Assembly: GCA_032358165.1 (NCBI GenBank)
Contig: JAALGY010000012.1
Span: 2,666,001 to 2,730,000 of the forward strand
Origin: Diplosphaera chodatii
Taxonomy: Eukaryota; Chlorophyta; Trebouxiophyceae; Prasiolales; Stichococcaceae
Direction of reading: 5' to 3'
DNA: 64,000 nucleotides
In this document: in pieces, positions 42,612 through 55,200 of the stretch
Layout of the letters: each line of letters begins with the position of its first letter
How positions within the stretch are numbered: position 1 is the first letter of the stretch
Position numbers and translations under genes: made by a program
Notes under the pieces: generated by a model
Database searches by the model: none
What the model saw: the letters and a program-made list of their open reading frames with translations, nothing else
Told to the model about the DNA's origin: nothing

Positions 42612-44687
42612 ATGGCTCAGAAGGCCTTTATGATAGTGGTGCTTGGAGCTGTTGGAGGTTACATTCTCCTGTTTTTTGCAACGTGGCCAGGTGTGCAAGC
42701 ATCCTTTTATGTGGTGGCATATGGCTGTTGCAGCGCGTGTTCCATGCAGGCATGGAAGCGGGAAGACGTGCATCCGATTAACATGTTTGCGCATTGTTTG
42801 CTTGCCCCTGCGTGAGCGCAGGCTTCAGAACAATCAACGGTGGTGCGGCGACACCCATTGGCGTTCTAGCAGTCCACCAGCGTTCAGGAGGCAGTGCAGC
42901 CCGTGCAAGGTCGCTTGCACTTCACGGCATGCCACAGCCACCAGATCGCATGATAGTTGTTGCCCGCACTGACCAGGACACGAGCTGGCTGCACCTGCGT
43001 TTTGGCAATATCCCTGTAGCAGTGTACCAGGCTGTGGCAAGTCTCAGTGAACACCGGCAGCGCTGTCCGCAAGGTGCGCCTAGTGACATTCGGCTGCTGA
43101 TGGTTGTGCACCATCTGGGAGCACGCTGGCACGTAACCCATACTGCTGACAGCAGCGCAACGCTTCACATGGGTGTTCATGGTGAAACAACATGCTGCTC
43201 AAGTCGGTTGTGTCATGAGGCAGGTAGGCGGCAGGACTGGGCAGCCAACTGTACTACATATGCCTTCCATGATGTTGGCCGTGAGGCAGGTTCGCTCTGT
43301 GTGATACTGCCACTGGGTTGCAGTTTTGGCGTCATGCGACGTGGTGCTGACAGTGCGGTGCCCATTACTGTCGATTCACTCATGTGATGTGCTACACTGA
43401 TGTCATATGCATCTTGCAAAGCAGAGGCTTACCTACAATTCATTGCCGACTTCTGGGACGCATTGCCAGCTTCGATGTTGTTTCTCCATGCTCATGAGTA
43501 GGTCGACACATTGTCAGGAAAGTGGACCTTCATTGGCGACCATTGCATCCCCGCACTGGGCGGGTCAGCATCCTTCAACGCCCAAAGCACAACATTGTTG
43601 GAATGTCGTTCAATGCTGTGCAGGAAGTCATGGCACAGAGACACCCAGCTGCTCCAGAAGCTGCGGTGGGGTGCAGTAGGGTTTGCAAATGTAAGGCACT
43701 GGGGCTTTACAAACTGGTGAGCATTCAGGTGCTTTTTGAAATTGCGGTTGCTACGCTCCTTGAGGTGTCTTGAGGTGCAATAGCGCCACCGCACGATCGT
43801 GCTGCCCAACCAAATTCTCAACCATGTATGTGGACGGTATGTCTGGTTGTGGCAGGGACTGTAATCCGGTGACGAAGCCTTGCCACATGCTGGGCACATA
43901 CGTAACCCCACACAATGCCAGCGCAGCAGCACATCCAGACCTCAACCCCCGGCAAGGCTGGCCAATTGCTCAGTGGTTCTCGAGAATTGTCGCAGAGTGC
44001 TGGGAGGATCTGTTCCAGGTGAGCATGCTTCTCGAGTCAGAAGGAAGCCTGCAACAGCCCGCTACTGCAGGTTCATGCTGACAAGCAGTGGTAAGCATCT
44101 GTTGCGCATGTGCAGACGGAGTTGGGGCCTTTGCCGCCGGGTGTGAACGAGCCTTCATGCTGCTCAGGTCCATGTTGTCAGTCAAACCAAGCAAGTGTGT
44201 TGTCGTGGTCGAGCAGGCAGCTGTGCAGTGTGATCGGCTGCATGTGTCTTGTGTCTGCCAGCCTGACTGACAGTATGTATATGTTGTACGCAGAGTTTTT
44301 GGTGTCAGCTGAACGTGTACGGCTGCGCCCGCTTTCATTCTATGAGAATGGACTGCGCTTTGCACAGGTTGTAGACCTGTTCAAACAATGTTTTATACCT
44401 GAATGCAGTGACCATAACACGCCTGTTTGTTGTGCCGGGCACTAAGCTCCTGTGACTCAGTGCCACAGAGTCCAAAAGGGGCCAACATGATGCCTGGTGA
44501 GTTGGGGGTGGCATTTGAGCTGCTGTGGCACGCCATATTCGGCGAGCCATTCGTGGTGCATGCGAGGTCCAAGTGCGACATGTATTTCTGCAGGTATGGC
44601 GCTGCTATCCACAGCTGCTCTGGCCACTCCTTCCTGCAAGCACAGATGCTACAGCAAGTGCGCAATCGACTCTGCTTCACTTGCTGA
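42612..44687 (+). CDS. membrane-anchored DUF3431-family protein
   Basis: Start MAQKAFMIVVLGAVGGYILL is a signal anchor ending FFATWPG, so a type II membrane protein is expected. Exons with GT/AG borders then rebuild the DUF3431 pattern: RMIVVARTDQDTSWL and FGNIPVAVYQ (42955-43030); after a phase-1 intron EAYLQFIADFWDALPASMLF and LHAHE (43425-43499); KSWHRDTQLLQKLRWGAVGF (43624-43687); KPCHMLGTYVTPHNAS and IAQWFSRIVAECWEDLFQ (43880-44019); TELGPLPPGVNEPSCC; EFLVSAERVRLRPLSFYENG; and MMPGELGVAFELLWHAIFGE (44487-44546). The conserved FLHAHE..SWH, the Cys pair before the EFLVS strand, and the final (Y/L)LWHxIFG box are family hallmarks. Biochemical activity is not established for the family; a role in surface glycans is only a guess. 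The 3' end could instead splice to a frame ending at 44808. Confidence 0.78.
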
Positions 44688-45572
44688 CTGCGGGACCCAT
44701 GTGTGCAGCGAGGAGGAGAAGGCAGACCCAGCGCTGGTGGCGCCACCAACCACCACACCCTATCGCTTGCCACACGTGGTCCCGGCAGAAGTGCAGCAAA
44801 TAACCTGAACCGCCCCTGCTGGAGCAGCAAGTGGGTCCTTGTGCCCCAATGAGCGCCTACAAGCGGTATGCAGGCACACCGCGCTGCACATCGAAGTGTG
44901 TGATGAAGGTTGATGTCCCAGTATATATTCTCAGCTGTGCTACGTTGTGGTTTTGCTGCGGAAGTTGTTGTGTGGCATATGTTGGTCTTGAGCTCTTGAC
45001 CAAGGTGTTATTCGCCTTTGGAGCCCAGAAGGGAGGCAAGGAGCCCTTTGAAGGGTGCCCTTTGCTAAGTGGCGGAAGAAGTTGCGATTTGCTTGCGCTT
45101 AGCAGACACCGCTCAGAAACATTCACCAGGACACGTCTTTTGTATAGCAATATCTGCACATGCCGATCAGCCTATTTTGCTCGGCGTGGCTGCTCATGCT
45201 GGTGCGGACACATCGTGCGCCTGCTGATCGCTTTTCCAGCGCTTTTGCGCATGTCCCGCGGCGTTACAGCGTTTCTCACACTGTGGCCTTGTTCAAGTGG
45301 AAAGCTGCACGATGAGGAGGTGAACTGCAGCAAACACACGCAGGACTTTCTGGAAAGGCGGTAGCTTCGCATCTGGCTGGCCTCTACAGCGTCCAGCCGG
45401 GCTTTGCTAAAGTGACGCGATCATCTTGGCAGCACAACACTCTCAGTCGCCAGTGAAACCCACATCGTCGCCGCTGTGTGGCCACGCCATTGGCACCGTC
45501 AACTTGAAGGCGACCACCCAAGCGCTGGCTCCAAAACGGGATGTACTGAGGTGTGCGTGATAGCGGCCTGGG
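44688..45572. other. intergenic, DUF3431 gene to CG-1 gene
   Basis: About 885 bases containing a 3' UTR and the CG-1 gene promoter. Open frames on both strands lack recognisable motifs. Confidence 0.45.
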
Positions 45573-48470
45573 ATGGAGCCGGGGGACTCGCCGCGCGGTC
45601 TGCAGCGAGGTGGCGAGCAGCCGCTGCCAAAGCCCGTGCGCGATCTGATCACGAAAGCCCGCACCAGCTGGTTGAAAAACACCGAAGTGGTGGACCTGCT
45701 CCAAAACTATTCCAAGTACCGCTTTCAGCTCAACCGTGAGACACCCATCTGCCCACCAGGTGATGCACTGTTGCCCTTGGACGGGTCGATGTAGGCGTAG
45801 CACGGTGCAGGTTGCGCATATTGCCAGCTGTGCAGCACACAGTGGCGGCACCTCTGCGTGCAGTGCTGACGAGCATGCAGGGCGCATTCCCGGTGTAGCA
45901 CGGGCGTCAAGGCGTGTGTGTTGCGGATGGCACGCAAAGTCTGGGGCTCCCGTGGCTGAAGTGTAGTGTCGTTCGATGCACAGGCGGCACGCTGTATCTA
46001 TTCAATCGCAGGGTCACCCGCTTTTTCAGGTGTGGCTGGCAGCTGCTTTTCCCGCTCAGCGGACACCTGATGGGTGCGCCCAGTAGGTTTATCATGTGTA
46101 GCACTCCTAGTACTGTAACAGCAGCTGGGTGTGCAGGCGGGATGGCCACAACTGGCGGAAGAAGGCAGATGGGAAGACCATCCGGGAAACGCACGAGAAG
46201 CTGAAGGTCCGCCTCACGTCCCTGCTGCATGACAACTGCATGTGCTCTCCAAGTCTGCGGCTGGGCACCCGTGCATTGCCGCCCAACGCACAAGCTTGTG
46301 CCGTCTCAGGTGGGCAACAAGGAGGCCCTCAATTGCTACTATGCGCATGCGGACCAGGACGACCAGCTGCAGGTGCGCTGGTGCACCCCCCTCTGCACAG
46401 ATTTCGACCATGAGCGAGAACGCCTCAACCTGTTTGTTGTGGCATCCCCACATCGGGTAGCTAGCAACACGAGTGCATGAGGCATGCACTGTGTGCATGG
46501 TCCCCCAGCCTCTCACTGATCACCGCATCCTCTGTTGTGTCCCTCAGCGGCGATGCTACTGGATGCTGGAAGGTGACGACTCCATTGTGCTGGTGCACTA
46601 CCTGGCTGGCAATGCGGCGGCGCGGCTGCGGCACCCCGGGGCTGTGCCGCTGACAGCTGCCAACCTGGCCATGCAGCCGCGCAACATGGAGGTGCAGCAT
46701 GTTGCGCTGGACGTCATGTGATCAGCAGCCATGCTGTCCCATCTAGCTGCTGAACTGCTGCAGCAGCAAGCATACATGCTGAGCTTGCTGGCTGCGGTCA
46801 GGCAGGACGAGCTCGCACCCAGCAACTGCCTCTTATGTATGCACACAGGCGCCCTCGTCCTCGGACGCAACCTCGCAGTCCAGCTTGCGCAGCGAGAGCC
46901 ACCACTCGACAGCCAGCAGCTACTCGGACCTCAGCGAGTTCGCGCGCGCAGGTGCTGCTGAGTGTCGTTGCTTGCTGTCAGCAATGGAGGCACTGCACCA
47001 GCTACGCCACATGCAACAACCGCTGTCATCCCTTGTCGACATCAGCAGACAGTTGCTTGTCGCGGATGCTGCAGGGTCGGCGCCTGATCGACTTACTGGG
47101 TTCACATTTGGCAGCGGCTCAGTCCGGCGAGCATCAGATGGACGGTGTCATTTCACCATCACCACTGGCAACACACAGCCAGGGCCTGATGCTATGCCGC
47201 TTGCTCAGGAGGTCAGAGCATGATCACCTAGGCGGCTCTGCCTGCATGCTCAAGTGCCCCAAACCACTGTCGCAAGCACAGTGCCTTACACACCTGTGGG
47301 ATCATGCAGTACCCTTCAGCCCTGCATTCCAGGGGATGGGCGCTCTGGCAGTCAGCAGAGATGGCACTGGTGGCGCAGCGCCAGCGATGGCAGATGAGCG
47401 TGCCAACAGCCTGCCCCACACCCTTGGAGAGGCCCTGCAGCGTGCACAGATGGAGCAACACATGTCTCAGCTCGCAGCTGGTACTTCTTATTTCGCAATG
47501 CCTGCGAGTGGGTGGTATCTGGATTGGAGGGCGGCCATGCAAAGCAGCTGCACTCAGCAGTAGTAACCTCACAGCCTACGCCACAGCAGACGAAGCATGG
47601 AGTGCAAAGGGTTCTGCTTGTGCTGCACAGGCGCTGGGCGCACGTCAGGCTTTTGGGGGCAGGGTGGGGTCGCAGGCAATGGCAGAGATCCGCTATATAA
47701 TGCAGCAGTGGCTGCGCAGCAGGCGGCAGCTGCGGCTGCTGCTCAGCGCCAGAGCCCATCAGGGCAGTGGCAGCAGCAGTTGCCACAGCAGGTGCGCGCA
47801 GCGCATACTGTACACCCCTGCTCTCCACCAATCTTACCTCTGCTTGGTAGCTGACGTACGTGCAGACTTGGGAGAAGACATGCAGGGCAAACCCTGCTGA
47901 TGCCATGTCCCCTTGTTGCCATGTGTGTAGGCCGCCGCCGACGCGGCGGCACATCTTTTGGCGTGGCAGCAGCATCAGCAGGCTCTTCTTGCCGCTCAGC
48001 AGCAGCAGCAGCAGCAGCACCAGGCAGCCCAGCAGCAACAGCACTCTGGCTCGCACGCTTTTGGTGCCGAGCTGCAGCAGCAGGCTCATACTGCCAGCGC
48101 CATGAATCATAGCAGCTCAGCGAACCATAGTACTGGCTTTGGCGGTGGCCTGCCACCCTCGTTTGGCTCGCTGCCCTGGCAGGCGCCACCTGGTGTGGCC
48201 TGGAAGCAGCAGTCCGTGGACACGCGCCGTGAGGCGCAGCAGCAGCACCATCAGCTTGGCGGCATGGAACGGCCTCGACTACCCAGGGCCGGCATCTCCG
48301 CCTTTGCAGCTCCACAGGTGCAAAGGTCAGCAGATCAGTCACCATTCGGCGCTGCTGTGGTGGCGGCGCCTCCTACCGGCATGGAAGGGGTGCAGATTTC
48401 CCACATCAACAATCATAGTAGCCTTCAGCTGGCACCATTCAGCATGGGCAACGCATTTGGCGGCCGCTGA
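45573..48470 (+). CDS. CG-1 domain DNA-binding protein (CAMTA-like) with Gln-rich tail
   Basis: Putative nuclear transcription regulator. The start at 45573 (MEPGDSPRGLQRGG) leads to the CG-1 DNA-binding domain across five exons: LITKARTSWLKNTEVVDLLQ with NYSKYRFQL, GGTLYLFNRRVTRFFR (45985-46030), RDGHNWRKKADGKTIRETHE with KLKVG, NKEALNCYYAHADQDDQLQ (46318-46372), and RRCYWMLEGDDSIVLVHYLA (46549-46610). These match CAMTA CG-1 blocks, including the FRKDGHNWRKK motif. After it come Ser-rich segments (SSYSDLSEFARA, 46890-46950), a low-complexity region, and a Gln-rich tail around 47960-48270 (long Q run at 47995-48030), ending AFGGR before TGA at 48470. I find no TIG/IPT domain, ankyrin repeats or IQ motifs, which full CAMTAs carry. 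Either this is a CG-1-only architecture or the rest has been lost. The tail could serve as an activation domain. Confidence 0.86.
47990..48070 (+). repeat. CAG/CAA trinucleotide-rich stretch, coding for glutamine
   Basis: AGCAGCAGCAGCAGCAGCAC and related units, in frame with the CG-1 protein tail, so a coding poly-Gln tract rather than an intergenic microsatellite. Confidence 0.8.
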
Positions 48471-49211
48471 CGCCCCGTGGACCGTGAGATGCACCCGACG
48501 CGGCGGCATGATCGCTTTGCGAGATGCAGCCGGTACAACCTTGCAGCAGCGTTCAGGCGGCAGGCGACTTCATTCAGCGGAAATGCTAATAGGCTGCAAC
48601 ACGAGCCCTCTCATTGCTCAGATATGGCCTATCAGCGCATCCGATGTTGTGTGATAGCATTAGCGACTTGCAACTTCAGATGTTGTTGTGCCTTTTGTCG
48701 AACAATCTTTGCTGCTCTATTGTCTTCGTCCAGCTTGCGTATGCTGTTGGTTGCGAAATGCTGTCTAGTTTGCTCCCTTCTCTACATTTGCATAGTGCTG
48801 CGCAGTTCCTACCTTGACTCCATGGCGCCCATGCTTGCAAGCGGACGGTCTGTAAGAGAGGAAGCCTTGCACAGCTCATACCATTTGGTGGCAGGGATGT
48901 ACGTCAGTATTTAGGCTCACCTTCAGCAAGCCAAGGCTTTCGCTCTCTGCTGTGCTCTTCTCTGCCCCTGCAGGGTCAGTCACCTCAGTGCTCGGCCAAG
49001 AAGGCCAGGTGCATGAGCAGCACGGGGTGCATCGATGGGGCTTGCAAAGTGTGCAGCAGTGCATGGCTGCAGACCTGTCTCTCATTACTCATAATGCCGC
49101 TCTTGTATGCACGCACATGAAACGACGAGCGCAGCAAAGCTGAGTCGAGTTGAAGTGTTTGATGAGCGCATGTTCTGAGCATCCAAGGACGATGTCTTCA
49201 GATAAGGCAAC
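48471..49211. other. intergenic, CG-1 gene to ubiquitin protease
   Basis: About 740 bases, AT-richer than its surroundings. Expected 3' UTR of the CG-1 gene and promoter of the protease. No gene recognised. Confidence 0.45.
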
Positions 49212-52200
49212 ATGAGCAACTGCGAGCATCTGCAGGCTTACGTATCGCAGGAAACTTGCCTTCAGAAGATCGCAGCCCTCCAGCGCGCGGTTCGGACGAC
49301 GTCAGTGCAACCAGCGCGGGTGAGTGCACAGGGCTTGTCAATGGCATTGTACCACTTTGTACATTGCATAGAGCAGCTCAGTGCTGCTTCTGCAGTCATG
49401 AGTTTGCCACGCATAGCCGTCGTCGCATTGCATGACCACTCGGCGGCCCTGACTCCGGTCTGCTCCATCGGCTGTGCATTTGCATCCTTTCGAGGAGGTA
49501 TCCTTCATGCGTTGCATGCTTTCAGCATCAACAGCGTTTTATGAGTAGGAGACCGTCGATTTACATGTAATAGGCTGACCAGAAACGCTTAAGGTCATGG
49601 ATCCTGGGTTTGCCAAGTCACAGGCGGGATCCTGCGAACAGTGCTGCATACCTCTGGCGCACCACCCCTGAACTGCCATAGGCGGGCAGCATAGCGTATC
49701 GGGGAGCAAACACTGCATGGTCGGCCTGCAGGCACTCGATGAGCCGGTGACGCCGAGGCCACCTCGGCGTACGCCTGCTTTCGCCTGCCTCGTCTGTGCT
49801 GCAGGGTTTGCCACCCGCGCACAGGCTGCTACGCATCAAACAGACTCAGGTGGTTTGAAGTGGCCTGTTGTGGCTTGCAGATGCTGCCTGCTTCGCGTTG
49901 TTGACAAGATGCATGCCAGCCCTTGCCGTTGTGTCCATTTGAGTGCAAGCAAGGATTGTGGAATGGGCTTCTTCTCAGGGCTTCATGTGTGGTACTCTTG
50001 CGCTGCTTGCAGGGCATGCACTGGCTCTGGACACCAAGCGCTTAGAGATATTGTGTTGTTCCTGTGGCGATTACGTCTTCAGCCATGCTGTTGACACCGC
50101 TGTCTCGGTGGGTATCCATATAGGCATCAGCATGGCCCCTTCGATGTTCTGCATAGCACTGTACACCTCCATGCAGATATCAGCATGCCCCATCCCGGGC
50201 GCTATGGCAGACCGGGAGGTCGCATTGCGACACAACATCGTAGAGTGCAAGGTCTAGACAATGTAGCAGGTAGATGTCATCTACGAAGGCTCCATACTCA
50301 GCAGTGTGTATGCGGCGCTGCAGGCTGCCAGGTGCGCTGCAGCAACAAACCCCGCTGGAGCCCAGCCGCCAGACCGGCAGCCCATGCGGCCGCCCAGCCC
50401 ACCACCTCCCCCAGCAGGTACTGCTTCCTTCAAGTTTTTCAATGCATGCTGTTTACCAGCAGCCTCAACAGGACGAGTTGGCGCAGATGTATGTGCTCAC
50501 CGTGCAACACAGCCTTCTCCTCAGGTGGCAGGTCCCCATCATGTGCTCTGCAGACTTGGAGGACGGCCTCGGGCATGCTGGCTCTGAGCTCGCGGCCAGC
50601 AGTCAGGCAGCAGGGGCTGACAGCGGCTCTGCAACACCGTCAGCCGCGCCCCCCGGCGCTCCTGATGGCGTGCCGCAGGGCCTGCGCGGGCTGAACAACC
50701 TGGGCAACACCTGCTTCATGAACAGCGTGCTGCAGGTGCTGCCACCTCACTCCACAATATTTTACACCTTCGCAAATGCAACAGTGGCTCCACTATCATG
50801 CAAGCGAAGACATGTCGGAGCTACAGGCTTGCACTACAGGACCTTGCTCACATCAATGCAATATGAGGGAGAGCAATGGCGCGCAGCACAATGACAGCAG
50901 GGACAGTCGCAGGCGTGCAACACCTCAACATGGCTCTCTCGCAGGCGATGCTACACGCGCCGCTGCTGCGTCAGTTCTTCCTGTCGGAGGGGCACCCCGC
51001 CGGCGGCTGTCGCCGCTCTCCCAGCGCCCACCCCTGCCTCTCCTGCGAGCTGGTATTGTCTTCGTGACCGATGCACGGCACACGGTCTTCTTGGCATTGC
51101 ATTAGATCGTCGATCACTCATAACACTCCACCCTGCTTGTTCAACATGCATGTGACAAGTGACTTGACGGTGGCATGTGTGTGTGTGATCAAGGACTCGC
51201 TCTTCGGGGAGATGTACAGCGGCGGGCGGGTGCCAGTCAGCCCAGTAGCATTCCTGAGCACATGGTGGCACACTGCTGGGGGACATCTTGAGGGCTACCA
51301 GCAGCAGGATGCCCATGAGTTCTACCTCAACGCTCTCTCTGGTCTGGTGAGGCACCACCAGCATGTCATCGTAGCTGTTGGCCAACCCCCACTTTGCTGT
51401 AGTCCAGAGTTCACTTGAGCTTTCTTGCGTGTGTGCTGCGCGCTGCCAACTGCAAGGTCTGAAGGTGCCTTCCTAGGATGCCTTTGTTCTGGGTGTCGCA
51501 GACAGAGCCCCACTGCTAAGCTTGCATCAACTCGTCACTGATGGTGCTCTCCCCGCAGAGCACGTCTCTGGCGACGCCTTCCCCGTCAGAGGAGGGCGCT
51601 GAGGAGGTGCAGTCCCAGGAGTGGGGAACCTCCCTGGGAGTTGTGCCGGCGCCAGCCAATGGTAGGCTGGCTAGTAGCAGGCTTTGAGCTTGCTGCGACT
51701 TCACGCTGGGTATCGCCCTGGCCTGGCAGCTAAGGGGGAGCCGTCACTGGCACTGCTGCTGTCTAATCCTTGCAACATGCTCTGCTGGCCAGGCGTGACA
51801 GCGCCCAGCTCGCCGCCTCACCATCCGCAGCCGGTTGCAGGGCCCTGTGGCAGCCCCACCAGCCCGGTGTTGCTGCCTGCGATTTACAGAGGCAGCAGCG
51901 GCCACGATGGTTTCCCAGAGTTGTCCGCTGCAGCCGACCAGGTAGGCAAACGCTTAGCTATGGCCACACGAGCTCACGGCGGAGACGTCGGAGCGTGTGT
52001 CGAACCTGCAAAATGCTCAGACAAGACCAGCTTTGTCTCTCTGAGGAGGCACCATGTACCTCGAAGCCAGACAGAATCATCAAGCTGTTGATCTACTGCT
52101 GCACAGCTTCCGCACTCATCGCCCCAGCTGGTGCCTGACCACCTGAGCAATCAGCAACCCAATGGCCAGGCGGCTGCTCTGCCCGCCACCTCACAGTCAT

Positions 52201-55200
52201 TCGCCTCCAGCATCTGCACAGATGGTGCGGACTTTGTGATCTGCATGTGCAGGCACTGTGTCTGACTCTGAGGACACGGTGTGCGAGGGGACTGCATCTG
52301 GCTTTGGGTCGCAACAATCGTGCTCTGGGCTCCCCTGCTGAGTCGGCTTACTGCGGTCCCTGCAGACGGAGAGGCTGATGGCATTGTGCAGCGGGTCTTT
52401 GGCGGCCTGCTGCGCTCTGATGTGACCTGCCGTGCATGCGGTCACACGTCCACCGCCTTCGACCCCTTTCTAGACCTCAGCCTGGACCTGCCGCCTGCTC
52501 CGAATCTACCTCAGGTGCAGCAGCTGCGTGCTGTATCATCACGTCCAACCCTCGCGCTGAATGGCACTTGGGGTTTGCTCATGCTGTCTCCTACAGGCTC
52601 TATGCTGGCCGTTGCACCTACGGTGTCCTGCAAGCATCGAACATTGGCACTCAATCTTGAGGACCTGCACCCGGTCGACACCTTGGGCTGCGTGTGAACA
52701 CGCCGTACATTGCATGCAGGTTTGGCAGCGCAGCAGCGCCGCCAAGCCGCCCCGGCCAGTGGCCTTGGCGCCCCAAGCGTCAGCACGACCGCCGCGGCCC
52801 CCGCAGCCGCCGTCAGCGTTGTACCAGCCGCCGGACGCGTCAGACAACACCGGCGCCAGCACGCCCCACCTGCGAGGCGCTGTCAGCGGTGAAGTCTGCT
52901 GCATGCAAGGTCGCATGACACCAGTTGCATGTACGAACGCAAGTTAACAGGCTCCGAAAGTGTTCAGAGTGTCCCACAAGTGTCCACTCACGGATGATGG
53001 CTGCTGCAGGTTGCCCTGGTGGCAAAGGGGCATCGCCAGAGCCGCAGCTGATGGGTGCGCAAGGAAACCCAACCTGGTTGGCAACACGTGTGCCAATACA
53101 GCTGATCTCCCTAGCACATGGCCCTGCTTGCCATCTCCTCGTCGAGGTGGCCGACCTGAGTGCTGTTGTGCGCCTTGCATACCTGCAGCAATTGGGACGC
53201 AGTCAGGGTCTGCGTCTGGCACCACACGCAGCACGTCAGTGGAGCTAGACCTGTCCCGCACACAGACGCCCTGCAGCAGCGGCGGCTCGCAGAGCGTCTA
53301 CCGCGATGCGTCTTCTGTGTCCCCCAGGTGTCAGGCAGATGGCAGATGGATTAGAGCGTGAGATTGTCAGAGCCATGTGCCGTGCATCTGATTGGTGCAG
53401 CCTGGTGTCGTGACCGATGCTGATCATGGCCCTGAGGAGCATCGCTACAACATGGCAAGACAGAGATCGTGATGCATGTGCTGACTGCTGCAGGCACAGC
53501 GAGGCGAGCAGCATAAACGAGGGCACGCAGGGCGACGCCCCCACCAGCGTGTCTGTCGCAGATGGCACAGTCGAGCCGGGGCCCTCTCCGCAGTCGCCGC
53601 CGCTGCCCAAAGCTGTCGCCGGTGCGCAGCCCTGCCCCATCCATTCCATCTCTGGTGTGAGCGACAAGGGTGTTCCAGGCAGTCGTGTTTGAGGTGATCC
53701 GATTTTGTAGCCGACAAGGTAGGACCGACAGGGGCACCTCATGCATCTTGCCTCTGTCAGCTGCCACACCTGAGCATGCGCAGCAATAGCTGCTTTGTGG
53801 TATTGGGATGGCAGACAGAGCATCTCGATTCATTCGCAGGCTTGCGGGCGCCGAAATCGAAGGCAGCTGTTAGTGGTGCGCGGGGCCGAAGGGGGCAGCA
53901 CCGGCGAACACGATGTGGAGATTGTCACCACTGCCGCCACCCCAACCTCAAAAAGGTGTGTTGCCGTGTTGTATTATCATAACGGATGGCACTGGTCTTG
54001 CAGTGTGTGGGGAAGAAGAAGATGAAGTGGCCCACTGTTGCACCCTGGCGATGAACTGGATTGTCGGTCAGCTATATACCATGACATAGCCTGGTGTCGG
54101 TCTTGCAGGCATGCCTGGATCCACGGCAGGGCACGCCATCAGCTATCGCAGAGCAGCAGCTGGCAGTGCCACAGGCATCGCTGCCACTTGCGGCAACTGC
54201 CTCAGACCCCGGTCCTGCACCACAGCTGCTGGGGATGCCAGACAGTGCTGAAGACGGCATGCTCGAGGTAAGGCTTGCGGGAGGTTATAGTTGTTGGTCC
54301 TGTCGTTCGTGTGGCTGCTTGGCCTGTGATGCTGTATGCCGTGCAGCTGACTATGGCCTACGCAGTATTGCATCACCTCACAGCTGCTACCACCTGCTGC
54401 CCTGTACAGGCGTCGGGCACAACAGATGGCGGCGGCGTGGAGCACAACGACAATGGCTGCACCTCGACAGCAAGCGCTGGCAATGGCAGCATGCGAACTG
54501 CGAGCGGCACTGCTGCAGCACAGCAGCGCGTCGGTGGTGACCTGTGACAAGAACCTGTGACAGTGCAGCGCTAATCCCTTCTCCTCCTGGATTCCAGGGT
54601 GCTGCGCTTTGCCGCTTGACCGCACAGCACCGGTTGCAGGCCGCCCGAGGGTTCAATCTTGCAATGATGCGTGCTATTATCGGTTACAACTTGCAGCAAC
54701 CCCCCGACTGCAGGTGGACCAGTGAGCAAGGCGGCCACAGCGGCGGCTGCAGGCGGCACCAGCCTCGTAGGCTGCCTCACCCGGTTTGTGCGGCCGGAGA
54801 AGTTGGGGCCCCGAGACCACTGGCAGTGCGCACGGTGAGGGCTACAACCAGCTGCCCCACTGCCAAGCATGTCCTTGCATCATGATGCGTGTCACTGGCA
54901 TCTGCATCTGCGCAGCCGCACGAAAAGCAAGGTGACCTCGCTGACCCCCATTGCAGGTGCCGTGCACGGCAGCGGGCAGTGAAGCAGATGAGCATCGCAC
55001 GGCTGCCGCCAGTGCTGGCCATGCACGTGAAACGCTTTGAGGCCGGAGGCATGCACTCTCAGGTGCGCCGTCTGGCTGGTGCAGGTCGCACGGCATCAGC
55101 GATGCTATGCAGTTTTGCTCGCCCTGCTCGCGTCCACGCCAGACAGTACAGACACCAGCAACGCCGGCACTTGCTGCAGGCCCCCCGGAAGCTGGCCACG

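Noticed and set aside
46835..47563. 242-residue plus-strand frame within the CG-1 gene
   Set aside because: Shifted by one from the frame giving the Ser-rich segment that begins at a good AG acceptor; it runs through likely introns.
47990..48070. CAG microsatellite as a non-coding repeat
   Set aside because: It is in frame with the CG-1 protein and flanked by coding-like sequence, so treated as a poly-Gln tract.
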